Assembly (NCBI GenBank): GCA_037389465.1
Contig: JAZARR010000184.1
Coordinates: 372,001-436,000, forward strand
Source: Baylisascaris procyonis
Lineage: Eukaryota > Nematoda > Chromadorea > Rhabditida > Ascarididae
Length of the DNA: 64,000 nt
Direction of reading: 5' to 3'
Part shown: positions 41,201 to 55,300 of the stretch, one piece after another
How the letters are laid out: each line of letters begins with the position of its first letter
Numbering within the stretch: the first letter of the stretch is position 1
The notes under the pieces: model-generated
Seen by the model: the letters and a program-made list of their open reading frames with translations, nothing else
Told to the model about the DNA's origin: nothing
Database searches by the model: none
Translations under genes and position numbers: made by a program

Positions 41201-44200
41201 CTAGTTGAAGATGTAGGGAAGACGTGTTCATCTGTGGTGATTGTGTCCTCAGGGTTATATAATTTGAGTTCCCTTTCTGCATATTAATTGCTTTCTTTCA
41301 CTTTCTTCATCTGTGTTGGTATTGGTTGATTCACTGGCGCTGTTGTCATTACAAATAAGTGCCTTCATTCTCCCTTCCCCTCTCTTTCCAGTCTCTCATA
41401 TTCCGCTCGTCTTTAAAATAGCGCAGGGGTGGCAGTCGGAATCGCCCGCATTCGTTACATCTCTTAAATAAAGGTTCAAAGTTAACCCTCACAGCTAAAG
41501 GATCCATAATAGCCGGCAGGAGTGAGGTAGATGGCAAACGTCTGTCGATATACCTCAAATCTTAGTGAAATTAAATTTCGATTATATGAGCCTTTTTTGC
41601 GAAACATTGCAAATTTTTAATTTCTCACAAGTCATTTGCAATTCTTTTTACGAACAGAAATTTATTGAAAATCTTTTAATTTACATTTTCTTTTGCCGGC
41701 AATAACTTGACGGCACACTTTTGACAAATAAGTGCATCACACATTTTTGCATAAAGTGCCTTATTTCCACGTTTGTTTATGTATGTGTATGCATATTGTC
41801 TATCGGTTGGGCAGTTCGATTTGTTCACTTATTGGGTAATCGCAATGAAATTTGAAGAGTATTATCCACATCGCAACATTGCCAATTCACCCAACTTTTG
41901 CATTGATTGCTGTTGTTATTATTTATTACTATTATTGTTATTACTTTTGTTAATTATTATTATTTTCTCTTACCATCACTACTTATTATTTTCATCTTTG
42001 TTGTTGTCGCTAGTGTCATCGTAATTAATAACTTATTGTTGTTACTTTCAGCAGTTAAAAGCGCCAAGCAATTTACAATTTGTCTATAAAATTTGCAAGT
42101 CATTTAGTACAAACGCTTAATTTAATGGATAAAATTGCAAAAAGCGCATATCGTGTCGGATAGCGTGGTGCGCTTCCCGATTTATTTAATTTCTCAACGG
42201 TGCACATGTAACGTTGCATAAATGCCTAACTGGAAAGATATTAGGGACGCGTAAAAAGGTGAATGTATAGAATTTCGTTTTTCACAGATCACTCACATAG
42301 ACGACTATTGATTGACATCTCGGCATTCATCGTTTGATACTGCTCACAGTGAAATCTTTTGGGATTGCTGAGATATACTCTTTTCTATAAGCAAAAATCT
42401 TGGCAACAAACAAATCTTCATATAAATAAGGAATTGAATTTTGCATGAGAAATGTTTCCTTTGGATTAGGATTGCTTGATGTTTATGGAATGGATATTGT
42501 ATTGACTTATTCAATTGACTCTGCTTTAAATAGGTCTCAACTAAAGCGTTTATTGAAGATGCCATGAATTGCATTGAATTCATTCGATTTTTCTCTGCCG
42601 TTGCAATATATAATTTTGCATGTTAAAATTGTTTAATGGAATGAATAGCCGTATAGATATTGTGGGAATATTCAAGGTACGCATAATTTTAGGTTGTGAT
42701 TAACTATAAGAAGCATCGCTCGACGATTAAAACTTGTGCACTTATTTGGAAATGTTTCATTATGGTATTTTACTGTTTGATCTCATCCATTATTGCATAT
42801 CGAGAGTATTATTTGAGTATCTATCTCATAGATGTCGAATTATTTTTACCCAATAGTGAGGAAATTTTTCACATAAAGAAATATTTTGTGAAAATAACTT
42901 CTTTTTTTCCGGAAATTGCTGGGAAATATCGATGGATCGATCATTTATAGGTTCTTTAGGGATTTCTGATATTAATTTTTGTTTTTAAAATTCATTTCGA
43001 AGAGCAAAAATTAAATAATTCTTTAAATTTTGTGGTAAAATATTTCTTAACCATCGTTGTTTTAATGCGTAATGTTGATTTCTCTATTTTCGAATTCTTA
43101 CTCTCATGGGAGCATTGAAATTTCTATGCTGAAATATTTTCATCAATTTTCTGTCAGCAGTGAAATTTGGCAAGACGCCAAAAATTCCGAGATTAGAGAA
43201 CACTATGAAGTTTGTTTTGTGATAATATAAGGCTCACTGAGAAATGGAACCAGAATCTCCATGACTCAATGACACATTTTGCTGCCCTCTGGGGCCTGCG
43301 CTGTGTTGGAAGCTAAAAGTCATTCCAATTTTCAGAGACTCCTGAGCTTGGTTGCGATTTATAGGCAGAGGTTTACGCCTTTGTTCAAACAAAAAAAAAA
43401 AAAATTTAAACGCTATTTTCTAGCGAAATAATTGAAATTTCAGAGATGGAGAGGGAGAAGACTAGACAGTTGCATGATGAGGTGGTCAATGCGTGCATCG
43501 AGGGCGATGAGGGTGCCGTAGCTGAGCTGTTGCCCAAGTTGACGGTCAGCAATTGCGACGCCGTCCTCAACGGAGCCACTTTGGATCGCAAATGCGCCTT
43601 ATATATGTTTGTGGTTTCTTAGAGTTTACTTATTTGGTAGAGAAGCTAAGTCAATTTCCTTCCCGGGTAGGCAGTCCGTTCACATGGAAAATGTAAGTTG
43701 ATTCTGTTTGCTGGCAGTTTGACGGGTTTTGAAATGCTTTCTTAGATAATTCGGCTTTTTGTTTCATTTCCACCATCGACCTCACTGAAACAAAAAACGT
43801 TCTCTTGTGCATGGCAAAGTATCTCGTAGATATTTAAAAAAAGCGCTTTATTATTGAAGCTAAAAAAAAGAAAGAGGATAACTTTTTGATATATTTATTT
43901 GCGATTCAAAGACGACTTTTGCAGGAAAGAAATCGTTGGGAGACTATTGTGGTGTTTCTACTTTTGTGCTTTTTAAATCGCATTTTTTTATTTCTACTGC
44001 TTTCAATATTTTAAATAGCGATACGAATTTAATTTTATGTTGTTTTCCACACCTCTTTATTACAATCTGCAATGAGAAAATGAAAAACTTCGTCATTTTT
44101 TATTTCGTTAGTTAATTACTCATGCTTCAATTAAAAAATATTGAAATTTTTACTGTTGTCCCGATCAATAAATAATTTTAATGAAAGGATTGAAGAGGAA

Positions 44201-46264
44201 ATGTAATATTTAGTGCATGTTTGAATGGACGTAAAGATGTGGTGGAGGCATTGTTGAATGTACGTGGTCATATGCTCATACAACCGACCACACACGACAC
44301 TGTTTTGCATGCAGCGATCTCATCACAGGAACCGATCATTGTTGAGATGATTTTGAGGGTGCGCTTATTTTTCTTTGTTTGTCATGCTAGTATGAGTGCG
44401 ATTGGCCGTGACCTTCTAATTTTTTAAGGATTACTGTCTGCACTTACACCTCGTCCCTCCCTGACCCCCACGCCCATATCTCATACTTCGTCCCTGTCCG
44501 ATTCGGCCCTTTCTCTTTTCAGTGACCAAGCAGGTTCCTATTCATTATTGCAAGGTTTTTGTCATATGTGCCACAATTCCTCAGCGTGACACCAATTCCA
44601 TCATTTTTCTCTATTTTGCATTTTGTTTTCTCGAGTTTATGCGCAGATCTGCCAAAATCTGCATAAATCGCGCTGGGATATTGATGCTATTTGCATATTG
44701 TTCGAGATCGATAAGAAATGCATTTAATGTAGATACCTTTACTCGGCATTGGTCGATATTTTAATTGTGTAATGTAGTTCGATTTGAATAGCAAACAAGA
44801 ATGTCGAAGGGAAATACATCCATAAAATCAAACTTTTGGTGATAAGAGGTGAAATCAAAAGAGAGGCTGAATTATATAAAACATTATAAATGGTCTAATC
44901 GCTTGCAAGTATGATTCCACTCTCTTAGAATAAATTAACATTCTTTAGAATTTATGCTAGATGGCCATCAATGCGATTATATTGAGAGTCGCTGCTATTG
45001 CAATTGATTTTCATTTTTTATGCCACTAAAGGTGTGTGGGTGGTACTAAAGGTAAGGGGTAGAAAGTAATTAATCATGGCTAATTGAAAGGATAGAAACG
45101 AGTGATCTATTCAAACTATGCTCAAATGTAATTCTCAAATACTTCTATCTCTTCTAATTAACTAGAAAATTAATTAGTGTTTCTGTTTAGATGTTTACTG
45201 CATAAATTTTTTAGATGTTTACTCATCTGGTGAGATCAAAGAATGCGGATGGAAGTACACCTTTACATTGGGCATCGCAATGTGGCAATGTTGATGTCGT
45301 TAAATTGTGAGTATTTGTTGCCATTTTTAATAACACTTACAATTTTTTAAATTTCAAAGTGATCTTTGCTCTTTGATTTGAAAGCGTTGGGAATTGAAAA
45401 CGATAACATCAAAATGAAAAAAATATTATTCTTGCATGTAAATGATAATGTGCAACAGTTTATTATAAGAATTCATATTGGAGAATACGTCCACTTTGGA
45501 AAGTGTTCATTAATAGATGTATAGTTTTGATAATTAGCCATAAGGAAAAATTCAAAGGACAGTTCTCTAGGTGATTTTGGTGTAACCAATTTATGAGTGG
45601 ATGCTTTTTTGCTAATAGATGAGGATCAGAAAGGAACTGAAATGCTAGATTAAGGTAGAGAGGGTAAAGACGGGAAAAAGAGGTCAAAGGAAAGCGGACG
45701 ATTCTGAATAGTGCCGTGTAATTTCTGCACAAATTTCTTGGGATAGTTGATAATTGTTGATAATTTCCGAACAAATAAATGAATTTTTCCACATAAAATC
45801 TCAATTTAATTATTCAAAAAAACTGAAAACAAAGTAATAACGTTGCAAATAAAACTTTGAAGAGGTAATGAAAGTTAGATTTTCCTACATCGGCGCCCCT
45901 TTATAATAAAAATAACAGACGTTTGCTGTGCACTATTATGGTTAGTGAAATAAAGTTGCGATTTGCACTCGTTGTATATTGAAGTAAACGATGTTATTTT
46001 TTATGTACATTGATGGAGCATATAAAAGGTCGCAATTGATAGAGGAATTGTGTTGTTCGATGTTTTATAATTGTATTGCCGTTTGCTTCGAGTGCTCATA
46101 TTCTATTCAATGCGACGCATTGCCGATTGCTGTACATTCAACGTTCTTCTTTTATAAGGATCTATGGTAGCGTTTGAAGGTCATGATGCGGGTGAGGGGC
46201 ATGAGGGGAGGTACCCATTCCTCCCGTCCCATCATTTCCTTCCTCCTACCAAATTTGTTTGAAG

Positions 46265-46344
<80 letters not shown>

Positions 46345-49300
46345 GAAGGGAAGTGCACATAGTTGAATTATGAAATAAAAATAATGTGAGGAAACACTTA
46401 AGACGATCCTTCATCGCTCTCAGGGAATTTGTTGGCTGGCCCTTTGTTGGCTATATACACACTGCTGTCTGTTGGAATAATTTGTAGTTAAATTTTTGTA
46501 TTTTCGGGAACGGTTTGCAAGTTTTTTCAGCGTTAAATTTGTTTGATATTCCCATTTAGGGGCTTATTGTTGTACTAGTTTTCAATAGGGGAATGCTTAT
46601 TGATAGTCCTATAGACTCGTAGCTGCACCTTATTCCTTTAAAATATATCCTTCCACAAATAAGTTAGAATTCACAATGTGCTCACTAATTCTTTCAGCAT
46701 AGTTTTTCATGAAAGTTTATTGACTTCCATTATTGTATCAAAGATTTAGGTGTGGAATGGTTGATGAAAAGTTCAGATAATAATGTATCAATAAAAGGGT
46801 ATGATGGGAAGGAAGTATTTGTTTTTATTCCCGTCAATGAGTTTATTTAAATGAGCGCACGATCAATGAAGAATTAAGAATTTTTGTCACATGCAGCTAT
46901 TCGACGACGTTTTTCAACTATCTCGTAGCTTTAACCGGACAGGATTCACCGTTTTCCCTCGCCCTCCGCTCTTTCTTTGAATGTCGGTGTGCGGGCGTAA
47001 ATTATGTTTATTAAGATTGATGGAATTTCCTTATGAGGAGGATGTATTAGCACGAATAGAGGATGCATCGGGTCGATTTTCATATCGTTTCGTTGCCGAT
47101 GTGAACGCACTCGATTCACAATGCCGTACCGCCCTTTATCTTGCGGTCGCCAATTCACATTTCGATGTCGTTAAATATTTATTGCAGGTGAGTCGGTTAC
47201 TTTTCTTGATTTTTCTTTGCTTGATAATGAAAATGCTGCTAAGAATCGGTTAAAATGGGTGAAGGATGGCGGAGTTATAAACTCCATTAGTGCAGTGACG
47301 GTCATTTTATTTCATATCACTTTTCGTACCAATATGTTAATATCTCACTAACTTTCTTTCATTTGGTTTTGTTCAGTTGAGGTGAGGAGGAATGTAGGAG
47401 AGGGGTACGGTGGGTGGGGGGGGGGAGAGGGGTTGAGCGAAACATAGGAAGACGAACCAGTCTCGCATTTGGGTGGTCGTCATAAGTGGGTATTCTATGT
47501 TTCTTTCTGTCATTGGCGGCAAGCATATTTTTATATGCTATGCTCGAGGCGTTTGGGAAGGTTCGATGGGAAGTAGCCTTCCATATTCACGTTTTAGTTT
47601 ACTCGTCGATGTCGAAAGTCAGTAATGTAGTTGGGATTCAGGAATGGGAGTAGATTTCTTCCATTGGGTAAAAGAGATGATTATTGGTCCTCAAGTTGCT
47701 TTGATCAAAAGGTTTATTGATCCGGATGGCAAGAAGAGGTTAATGCAAAAATTAGGATTTTTAGGGAAGTGAAGGTGAACAATAATTAAGGTGGAATCTT
47801 ACAGATAACGATGGAAATGTAATGGAAAGAGTTTGAGAATCTCGGGAAGAGAGCTATCAGCATTTTAATTTGAATTCCACTCCCCTCCCCCCCCTCCCCC
47901 AGCATTATAATGTGCTACTGTTGGAGCCTTTTGCCTTCCGATATTGGTATTTTTCTATTAATATATGTTAATAGGATATACTCACAGGATTGTTATTAAT
48001 TACTTGTTGCTTCAGTGCATCGGTGTTTGGGATATTAGCGCACACGTTGATTGATAATAATTGTGGAAGTGACGTCACTCTTTTGTATTTGCCTCTTATT
48101 TCTCATGTGCGTGGAAAATTGGTCGTGTTGTTGGTTGCTTCGAGTTTTAGAGGGCAAGACATATAATATTGCGTTCTCCTCTCTTCGGACATTTTTTTTC
48201 CACACCATAAAACAAAAAAAGAATGAAGCAAAACGATGTGAATGGTCTGTATAAGTCATCGTTTGGTGTAATAATTGAGTTATAATAAAATGAATCGGTC
48301 ACCAGCAGATTTTTCGAAGAAAAATGTTGTTTGATTTGATTTCTTTCTTTTTAGCAAATTTATGCGTCATAGTTGATAAGGCACTAAGTTTAACGCTCAC
48401 TTTCGCATTGATTCATTCCGCCGTTCTGTTGTTTCCGCTTTTCTTCATTGTTCCTTCTATTAGATAAATAAGAAAATTATTCTATTGTCTCTTTTTTTCT
48501 TGATTGTTTTAAAATTACGAATATTTCAGGTTGAGTTTGCATCAATGAGCACCGAACATAAATGCCCTTTTCAAGTGGATGTTTATTGTAGTGGTGGTCG
48601 AACTCCGTTGATGGTGGCCGCCGCCAACTCCAATCTACCACTTGTTCAGTACGTTTTCAAAAATTATAGAGGTATTTTTTGAGAGAATAAGAGGAGAAAA
48701 TATCTTGAGATGAAACTTGGGTGATTATTGCCTCAGGAATGTAGTTATTTTTTGTGGTTGGTGGGTAAATTGGTTGGAAAGTTTTTTTCTAGCTATCGAG
48801 GGAAGGGGAGGTGAGTGCTTAATTGAAAATAATGGAAGTAAAAGCGATGCCATACAAAGTTGTTTTTTATAAAGGCAAAGATGGTTAGTGGCTACGAGGA
48901 AATTGCTCTAAACTTCATTATTTAAAAAAATAAATGTTAATATTCTGCTATCTTTCTCAAAGTTATGTGGATTTTCTGTGCTGAAATTTGAAACCTGGAT
49001 TGAAGAGAAGATAAAGTGCAGGGGAGCAGCATCCCAATCATGTTCCTTCCTGGATGAGGAACGGGGGAAGGGAATTCTCCGCTTCACGCTTATTACTGCT
49101 CTAACTAAGAGCATAAAGGATATGAATTCGTTCTCTTTTATTGGTTCAGATGGTGATATTTCTGTTCTCAAAAATAATGGAACATTAAAATAATGGAACA
49201 TTCTCATTCTGAATTAGTCCGATGCGTAGTGTCAGTGATATATACTCTTTATGCATTAATTGTTAATTAGCATGCTTTATGTTCTCTTTTAAATATCGTT

Positions 49301-52300
49301 ATGCTCTTAGTAAATCTGCCACCGTATCGCATTGTTTATAACGACATCCAAAGAAGGCGAATGTCAGAATTAGTGTCCCACTCACTATAAGTTAAAAAAA
49401 GTTTAATTCTAAATGCCAAGTATCGTTTTGCCAATTTAAATGCACTTCTTCGAAGCATTCTACTGTTATTCATGCACTGATTTATTGAATAGGTGCATTG
49501 TTATGGCGATGTGATTATAATTTAATGTATTTCTCTGCAGATTATTGCTGGATCATGGTGCAGATGTGAATTTGCCATGTGCTCTAACGGATGCCGATAT
49601 AAGCAGTGTAGAAGGAGCACGATGTGTTGGTTCAGGTGCTCTGAATGAGGCATGCCGTGTGGGATGTGCACCTCTTGTTCAATTACTATTTCAACATGGT
49701 GCTATCGACCATGAGAATGTCGCCTTGGCTACCGCTATTAAGGTAAACATATCCACCCATATGCAAACTAGTATTGCTTGAAAAGAAGAGACAAATGTTT
49801 CTTTATCAGTGATCTGATTATGTCGAGTTCAAATAGTATTGTTGGCAAATGTTTTATTCAGCTTTTTTTGTATTTTTATTATTTTTCATGAATATACTCG
49901 TTAAATTCCTCGCAAAGTATCATATGAGATAAGAACATCAAAGAAATGGTGGAAGCAATCGAGAAACAAAAAGACAGTGCTGATAGATGTTTGTGGATTC
50001 GGCTTATTCGTTTGTTCTTCTTTGTATTGTTATATGAGGATACAGTTGACATTAGTGATTATTTATCTAAAGCTTTATGATAGTTATTCATTCTCTCATT
50101 ACGTTTTTCATTCTTCAATTAATGTGAATATAAATAGAACTCGGTTGGACCATAAGATGTTTCCTTATTGGGTTCTTCATCAAAATTAGCAAGTTGATCT
50201 TTTTCTTACACTCTGTTGATCATTTGACAGCCAATGATTTTATTGATTGATCAGAATTTGATGCACTGAATATCGTCGTTGCAGTATGATCAAGAAGCAC
50301 TTGTAAGGTTGTTGCTGTCTCGATTGGTGTTTGTTGATCCCGACTACCGTGTCAACAAGAAGGGTATCGATTTTGGGCAGATGTCCATCAATCGTAATCT
50401 ACTTCCGTCGACAGTATTCCCGACAACGTCATGCATGTTGAATTGGCATAACGCCAGTTTATCGACCATTGCTAATGATTGGCTTCTATCAGCTTGTCTG
50501 CAATTGAATCAAAGGTTACGCACATCCAGGTTCGATCAACGAATAATTCAAGTTTATGACCACAATTTCAAAACCTTGTGCTTGTTATCTTTTATTTACC
50601 ATATCCCTTGTTTTATAAACCCCTGGGCTTCTAGTGCTTGCAACTGCCTATAGTGGATTTGTAATTTCGAGTAAAGGAGGGTTTGTGAAGTGGGATAAAA
50701 GCTAAATATTTGCTTGTTGCATATAGCCTAACTGAGGAAATAAAAAAGGGAAGTTGGAATTCGATTCCTCCTCAATGATTGCTAGTCAAATGGTATTCAT
50801 TAAGCGATTAGAAGATGAGTTGACGGTCTCGTCGATAATTGGGCCTATTATCAATTTTTCAGCTAATATTATTTTCCATTTTTTGTATAATCGAATCCCC
50901 CAAGTTGAAATATGCGATTGGCAAAGATCATCCTCGTTTTAACATCCCCTGCCTTCTCTATAGCAGGGAATATTTTTATCGTTATAAAATTTCCGTCACT
51001 ATGCTAACTTTCCTGTGTTAATTCTATCCTCTCAAATTTTGAAAAATTTGTAGCTCTGGGGTTTTATTCGATGTTATACAGTAAGCATGCTAAGCGAACT
51101 AATTAAGAATGGCTTTGGCGGCTCTAACAAGGATCGATGTATCATCAAATAATCTAAAGGTATTGAATGGAAGCTTATTGCAACTGCCATCTCTACGAAG
51201 CCTCAATGCAGCAAGCAATCAAATAGAGCAATTGGAGATACCGTCTGATGGATGGAATGCGCCAATGCTTGAGAGTTTAAGCATCGAGCATAACCAATTG
51301 ACTGAACTTCCCGAACAGGTTCAATCTTATCTTCGGTTTTATTTTATGTTTGTTCTGTTGGTTGCACAATGGATAGGGTATGCGTGATTCAACGATTTCT
51401 CAGCTCTGTTTTAAAGTTTTTGCTGGGAAAGGGGAAGAGGGAGGGAGTGACTGAGTCATCAATTCAAATTTCATCCGCATTTGTTCATGTTCAACTCTAC
51501 ATTCCCAGCCCTTCGTTCAGATTTGCCCAAGTTGTAAGTGAAGTCTCCGTCCATTCATATAGCATTGATTCCCACTCGAATGAACTCTTTTATTGCTTGT
51601 AAGTTGCTGCTCTGTGATGTATTTTTACTTAGTGTGGCACCAAGATATTGACTCCATCCTTTTTACATTCCATTTGTATATGTTATTTGCATCATTCTCA
51701 CAGCTGCTTTCTTGTCGAGTCAACCAACGATATTTCGCTACAAATCGTTTCATTGTATCACATTACTATCATTTATAGAGAGCAGTTGTCCTCCAATACT
51801 TTCGAGTTTAGCGATTTGCAATTTTATTAGTGGATGGACACTTTAAAGTATAGTTGAAGCACAAATAATAGAGTGAAGTTTAAGGTTTTCTCGTCGCGAT
51901 TACCGAATTTGAGCAGTATCGATGTCTCATTCAACAAATTAACACATTTGCCCGATACCGTTTGGATGGCACCAAGATTGAGAGAACTGAGTGTCGCTAA
52001 CAACTGTTTGAGTGCAATGCCAACCGTCGCTGGTTGCACATTACGACCTGCGAATCGCCTATCCTCAAATGACTTCCGGGATGGCTCCCTCTCTGAGTCG
52101 AGAACGTTCCATAGTACGGTATCAACAGATGACTCGCTCAGTATTAGTGGACGCATCGATGATCCTAATATTACGATTCACGAATTGAAGCGGTGAGTTG
52201 TACTCATTTAGCAGCAGAAAGGATGAAATAAATTTTTGTAAAGTTTGGTAAGACAAAATACAAATAAATTAGGGGAAGGGTGATCACTTGAAACGTTGGT

Positions 52301-55300
52301 GAAATAAATCATTATAGGTTATGAACGTGATATGTAAAATGAAATGGGGAGCAGTATTGAGCCCTTAATATTGCCGGAACTTTTTTATCCCAAACTGCAG
52401 CTTTATGAGCTGTAAACATAGTCTTTTTTTCCGGAGGGATACGTGTGTGTTATTGTGAGGGGCTTATAGTTTTCTATAGCCTTCTTTCTGATAGCTTTCT
52501 GAGAACGATAGGGAACGAATCTATCAGAGGGTTCCTACCTTCCGATAAAGGGAGAGGGCTTGCGGCTAAGGTTTTGTGCTGCATTTTGATTAAGCTACGC
52601 TTCAGCCTTTATTGACTATTTTACTTTTTTTAATTGTTGATTTCTGATCGGTGTCACCGAATGTCGTTTCATTTCATAGCAAGCAACACTTATTATTCAG
52701 CGGGTATTTGTATGTAGCTTCAATCGGAGTATGGGGAACATCAGAAAAAATTGACTGATTTCTTGTGGAACACTTTTTGAAGAATTTGTAAAGATGTGTT
52801 GATTAGTTGTATTGATAGATAACATTGTTGTGGGTTAGAGATGAGATGCCAAGGCCAACTATTCTTGTCTATATATTTTTCTGAGATTACAATAATCTTA
52901 GACATAATCTGTGGCAAGCGAGCGTACGCTTGGCTCGTTCGGATGACTCAGATACGGAAGGTGGCGCAATTGTCTCCTCTTCGACTCTCACCCTTCTCAA
53001 TGTTTCACACAACCACGTATGTTACTATGATACCTTCAAAGAGTAATTAAAATGCCGCTTGCCCGAGGAAATACGAGATAGTGTAGTGGGTAGTAGTCAT
53101 TTGATTGTTCATCATTCCTGATCGTTTCGAAGGCTTTTCTTTAAAAATTTTTACTTTCCTATATATTTATTTGCTAACTTTATTTTTATATGCGCATACT
53201 TAAGGTCACTTTTAAAACGAAATATTTCCACTATAATAAGCAGTGATGAAGGAGGTGGATGATGCTTTCGGAGCTTAATGATAAATTTTCTCGTAAGCAT
53301 TATAGACGCTGTATATATTTGCAGCTGAAGATTCTGCCGACATGTCTGGCTTGTTGTTGTCCACGTCTAGCACGTTTGAACATTTCACACAATGAGCTAA
53401 CATCGTTGGGTGCAGTCGAATGTTTGCCCTCAAGGCTTCGACATCTCGATGTGTCGCACAATCAACTGATCATGGCATTCGAACAAGCGACAAGCGTGCA
53501 GCTGACATGTCATGCAACTGCAACGATCGGTTCGAATGGGGTTGCACAATTGCGACAGAGCAGTCCATCAAGAAATCCGAGTAAGTTGACCGCCAACGAA
53601 GGCTTTTTTGCACAACGAACATTTGCGGGAAGTAAAAACGATTGTTGCTGCTGCAAGGACATCAGTTTATACCGGAAGTGAACATTGATAACTTCCAAAA
53701 GTTTTGTGAAATTTCTCCAGAAAAGCTGAGAGTGAGGTTTTCACTGCATAAAACATCGAAGTGAATTATCTAGAACGTTGATACTTCCAAGAAAAGCAAC
53801 CATAGTGCCGATCCCCTTCTTGGACCCTTGGAATTTCTTCGTTTTCTATGCAAAATTAATTTGTGAAGCGTGCAAAAAAACTCATTATTTGTTGATTTTA
53901 TAGGAAAAATGTCCAGGAATAAATAGGAAAAAAAAGAAGGAAACTGTCCAAATTCCACCGGCCTATTATTTTAGACAGTTATGCAAATATGAGGGCCACT
54001 GTCGTACTAGAGTTGAGGAGCATTTAGTGGATGGAGAGGGGGGGGGGGGGGAGATGGGATATGAAGACGTCTTGACGAGTCACGCTTGGCTTGTAAAATT
54101 TGCAGGTGTGTTTTGATCTGTTACCAGTCAGGTATAACGTTCAAAGGAATTTTTAATTGGGAAAATTGTGTGTAAAAAAGACAGACACCTCGAGACTGGG
54201 AGTTTGACAGTTTCATTGGTAAAGACGAGAACGTTAGCCGCAAAATAAGGGGGAAAGGGCGTTGTAGAACACCGGCGTCGAAGATGGAGTCGGTGAAGGC
54301 GAGAGAGAAAACAGCGTCGAGGTTGCGGCGGCATTCCTTTTATTCGTTTGTATAACGATTCATGAATTTCTGATACAGCTTTGCAATGTTGGTGTTAACC
54401 ATACTTTTCTCAGTGTAATGACATTCGTTGTGGGATGTTATTTTTGCAATTGTGATTCAAGACGGTGATATGATTGGGAAAGAATGCAAGGCTTTTGCTT
54501 CATGTGACCGCTGCTCCGTTGTATATTTACATTGGGCAAGCTAAATGTTTTCTGCAGAATTCATTTTTCATATTAGTTTGGGGGGGGGAGGGGATGTATC
54601 TTAGACTCGCGATTGCGCGATATCTGTGCAAGCGGTCGGTTGCTAAAGTGTGAAGCATCGCTTTGTTAGGTTTTAAAAGTGTTTGTTCAGTTCCATCATT
54701 ATTCAAAACAGTTGGAAAAAGGGAAGGTTATGCTGACCTCGCCAGCAAACTATCGCCACTTCTTTTATCATGAAGAATGCATTAATTGAAGAACTGAATG
54801 CCATATGATAATATAGTCATGAGGTATTGGCTGTTAAACGTTCGCTTATATACCCATGGTCGAGTGTTTTGCTTCAAGTCTGTTGAAATTTCAGATGTAA
54901 AAGGTACATTCAGAGGTTTTTTTTTTTGAAAAAGGGTAGAGAGACGTGGAAGACGGTGGTCTCATACTACTTTTGTCACCTTTTTTCCTTTTACCGCATG
55001 TATTCCCCTCTCACCATGTACTACCTAAAATTTTTTGGGTGAAGCGATCTGTCCTTTTGCTTTGCCATGTGCTTTGGCAACCCTCTGACAATTGTGCTTT
55101 AAGTAAGATATATTATTTTGAGACTGTGAGAAGAACCTCATAAAGTAGGTCATCGTTTTATAGGAAGTCGATCAAAATCAGCTGTTCGAAGTCAGCGCTC
55201 ATTGAGTGTTGCACGTGTTGGTGATGCATTGCGTGATTCCCATGTGGACGCATGTGCGCATAAGCAACATACTCGTCTGGAATCGTTACGCACGTTTCAA

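Larger units (their letters stand above)
39131..49742 (+). other. lrk-1: lrk-1 exons 2-9: ankyrin-repeat region
   Basis: Residues about 16-433 hold ankyrin repeats, usually protein-binding surfaces. Recognisable cores are GRSPLHIAAQHGNTAIIDLL, TPLHVAAGAGRREAVRHLV, then a weaker repeat with ACLNGRKDVVEALL, TVLHAAISSQEPIIVEMIL, STPLHWASQCGNVDVVKLL, RTALYLAVANSHFDVVKYLL, GGRTPLMVAAANSNLPLVQLL and ALNEACRVGCAPLVQLL. Several end in a LLL-x-x-GADVN-type turn. Exon borders split repeats, for example exon 2/3 inside AAGADVN. The intron after exon 3 (40201-43443) is the longest in the gene. Confidence 0.9.

Noticed and set aside
41349..41558. 69-codon minus-strand open frame with a CNEC motif inside lrk-1 intron 3
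   Set aside because: No recognisable homology, no partner exon and no acceptor or donor context; plausible by chance in a less AT-rich patch.
44640..44720. Extra lrk-1 exon (acceptor GCGCAG, frame starting ICQNLHK)
   Set aside because: The frame meets a stop before any donor, and joining 44358 directly to 45215 gives a continuous ankyrin repeat.
46152..46362. Open frames on both strands encoding Tyr-Ile repeats
   Set aside because: They are translations of the (TA)n microsatellite at 46266-46341. The same applies to the frame over 37970-38023.
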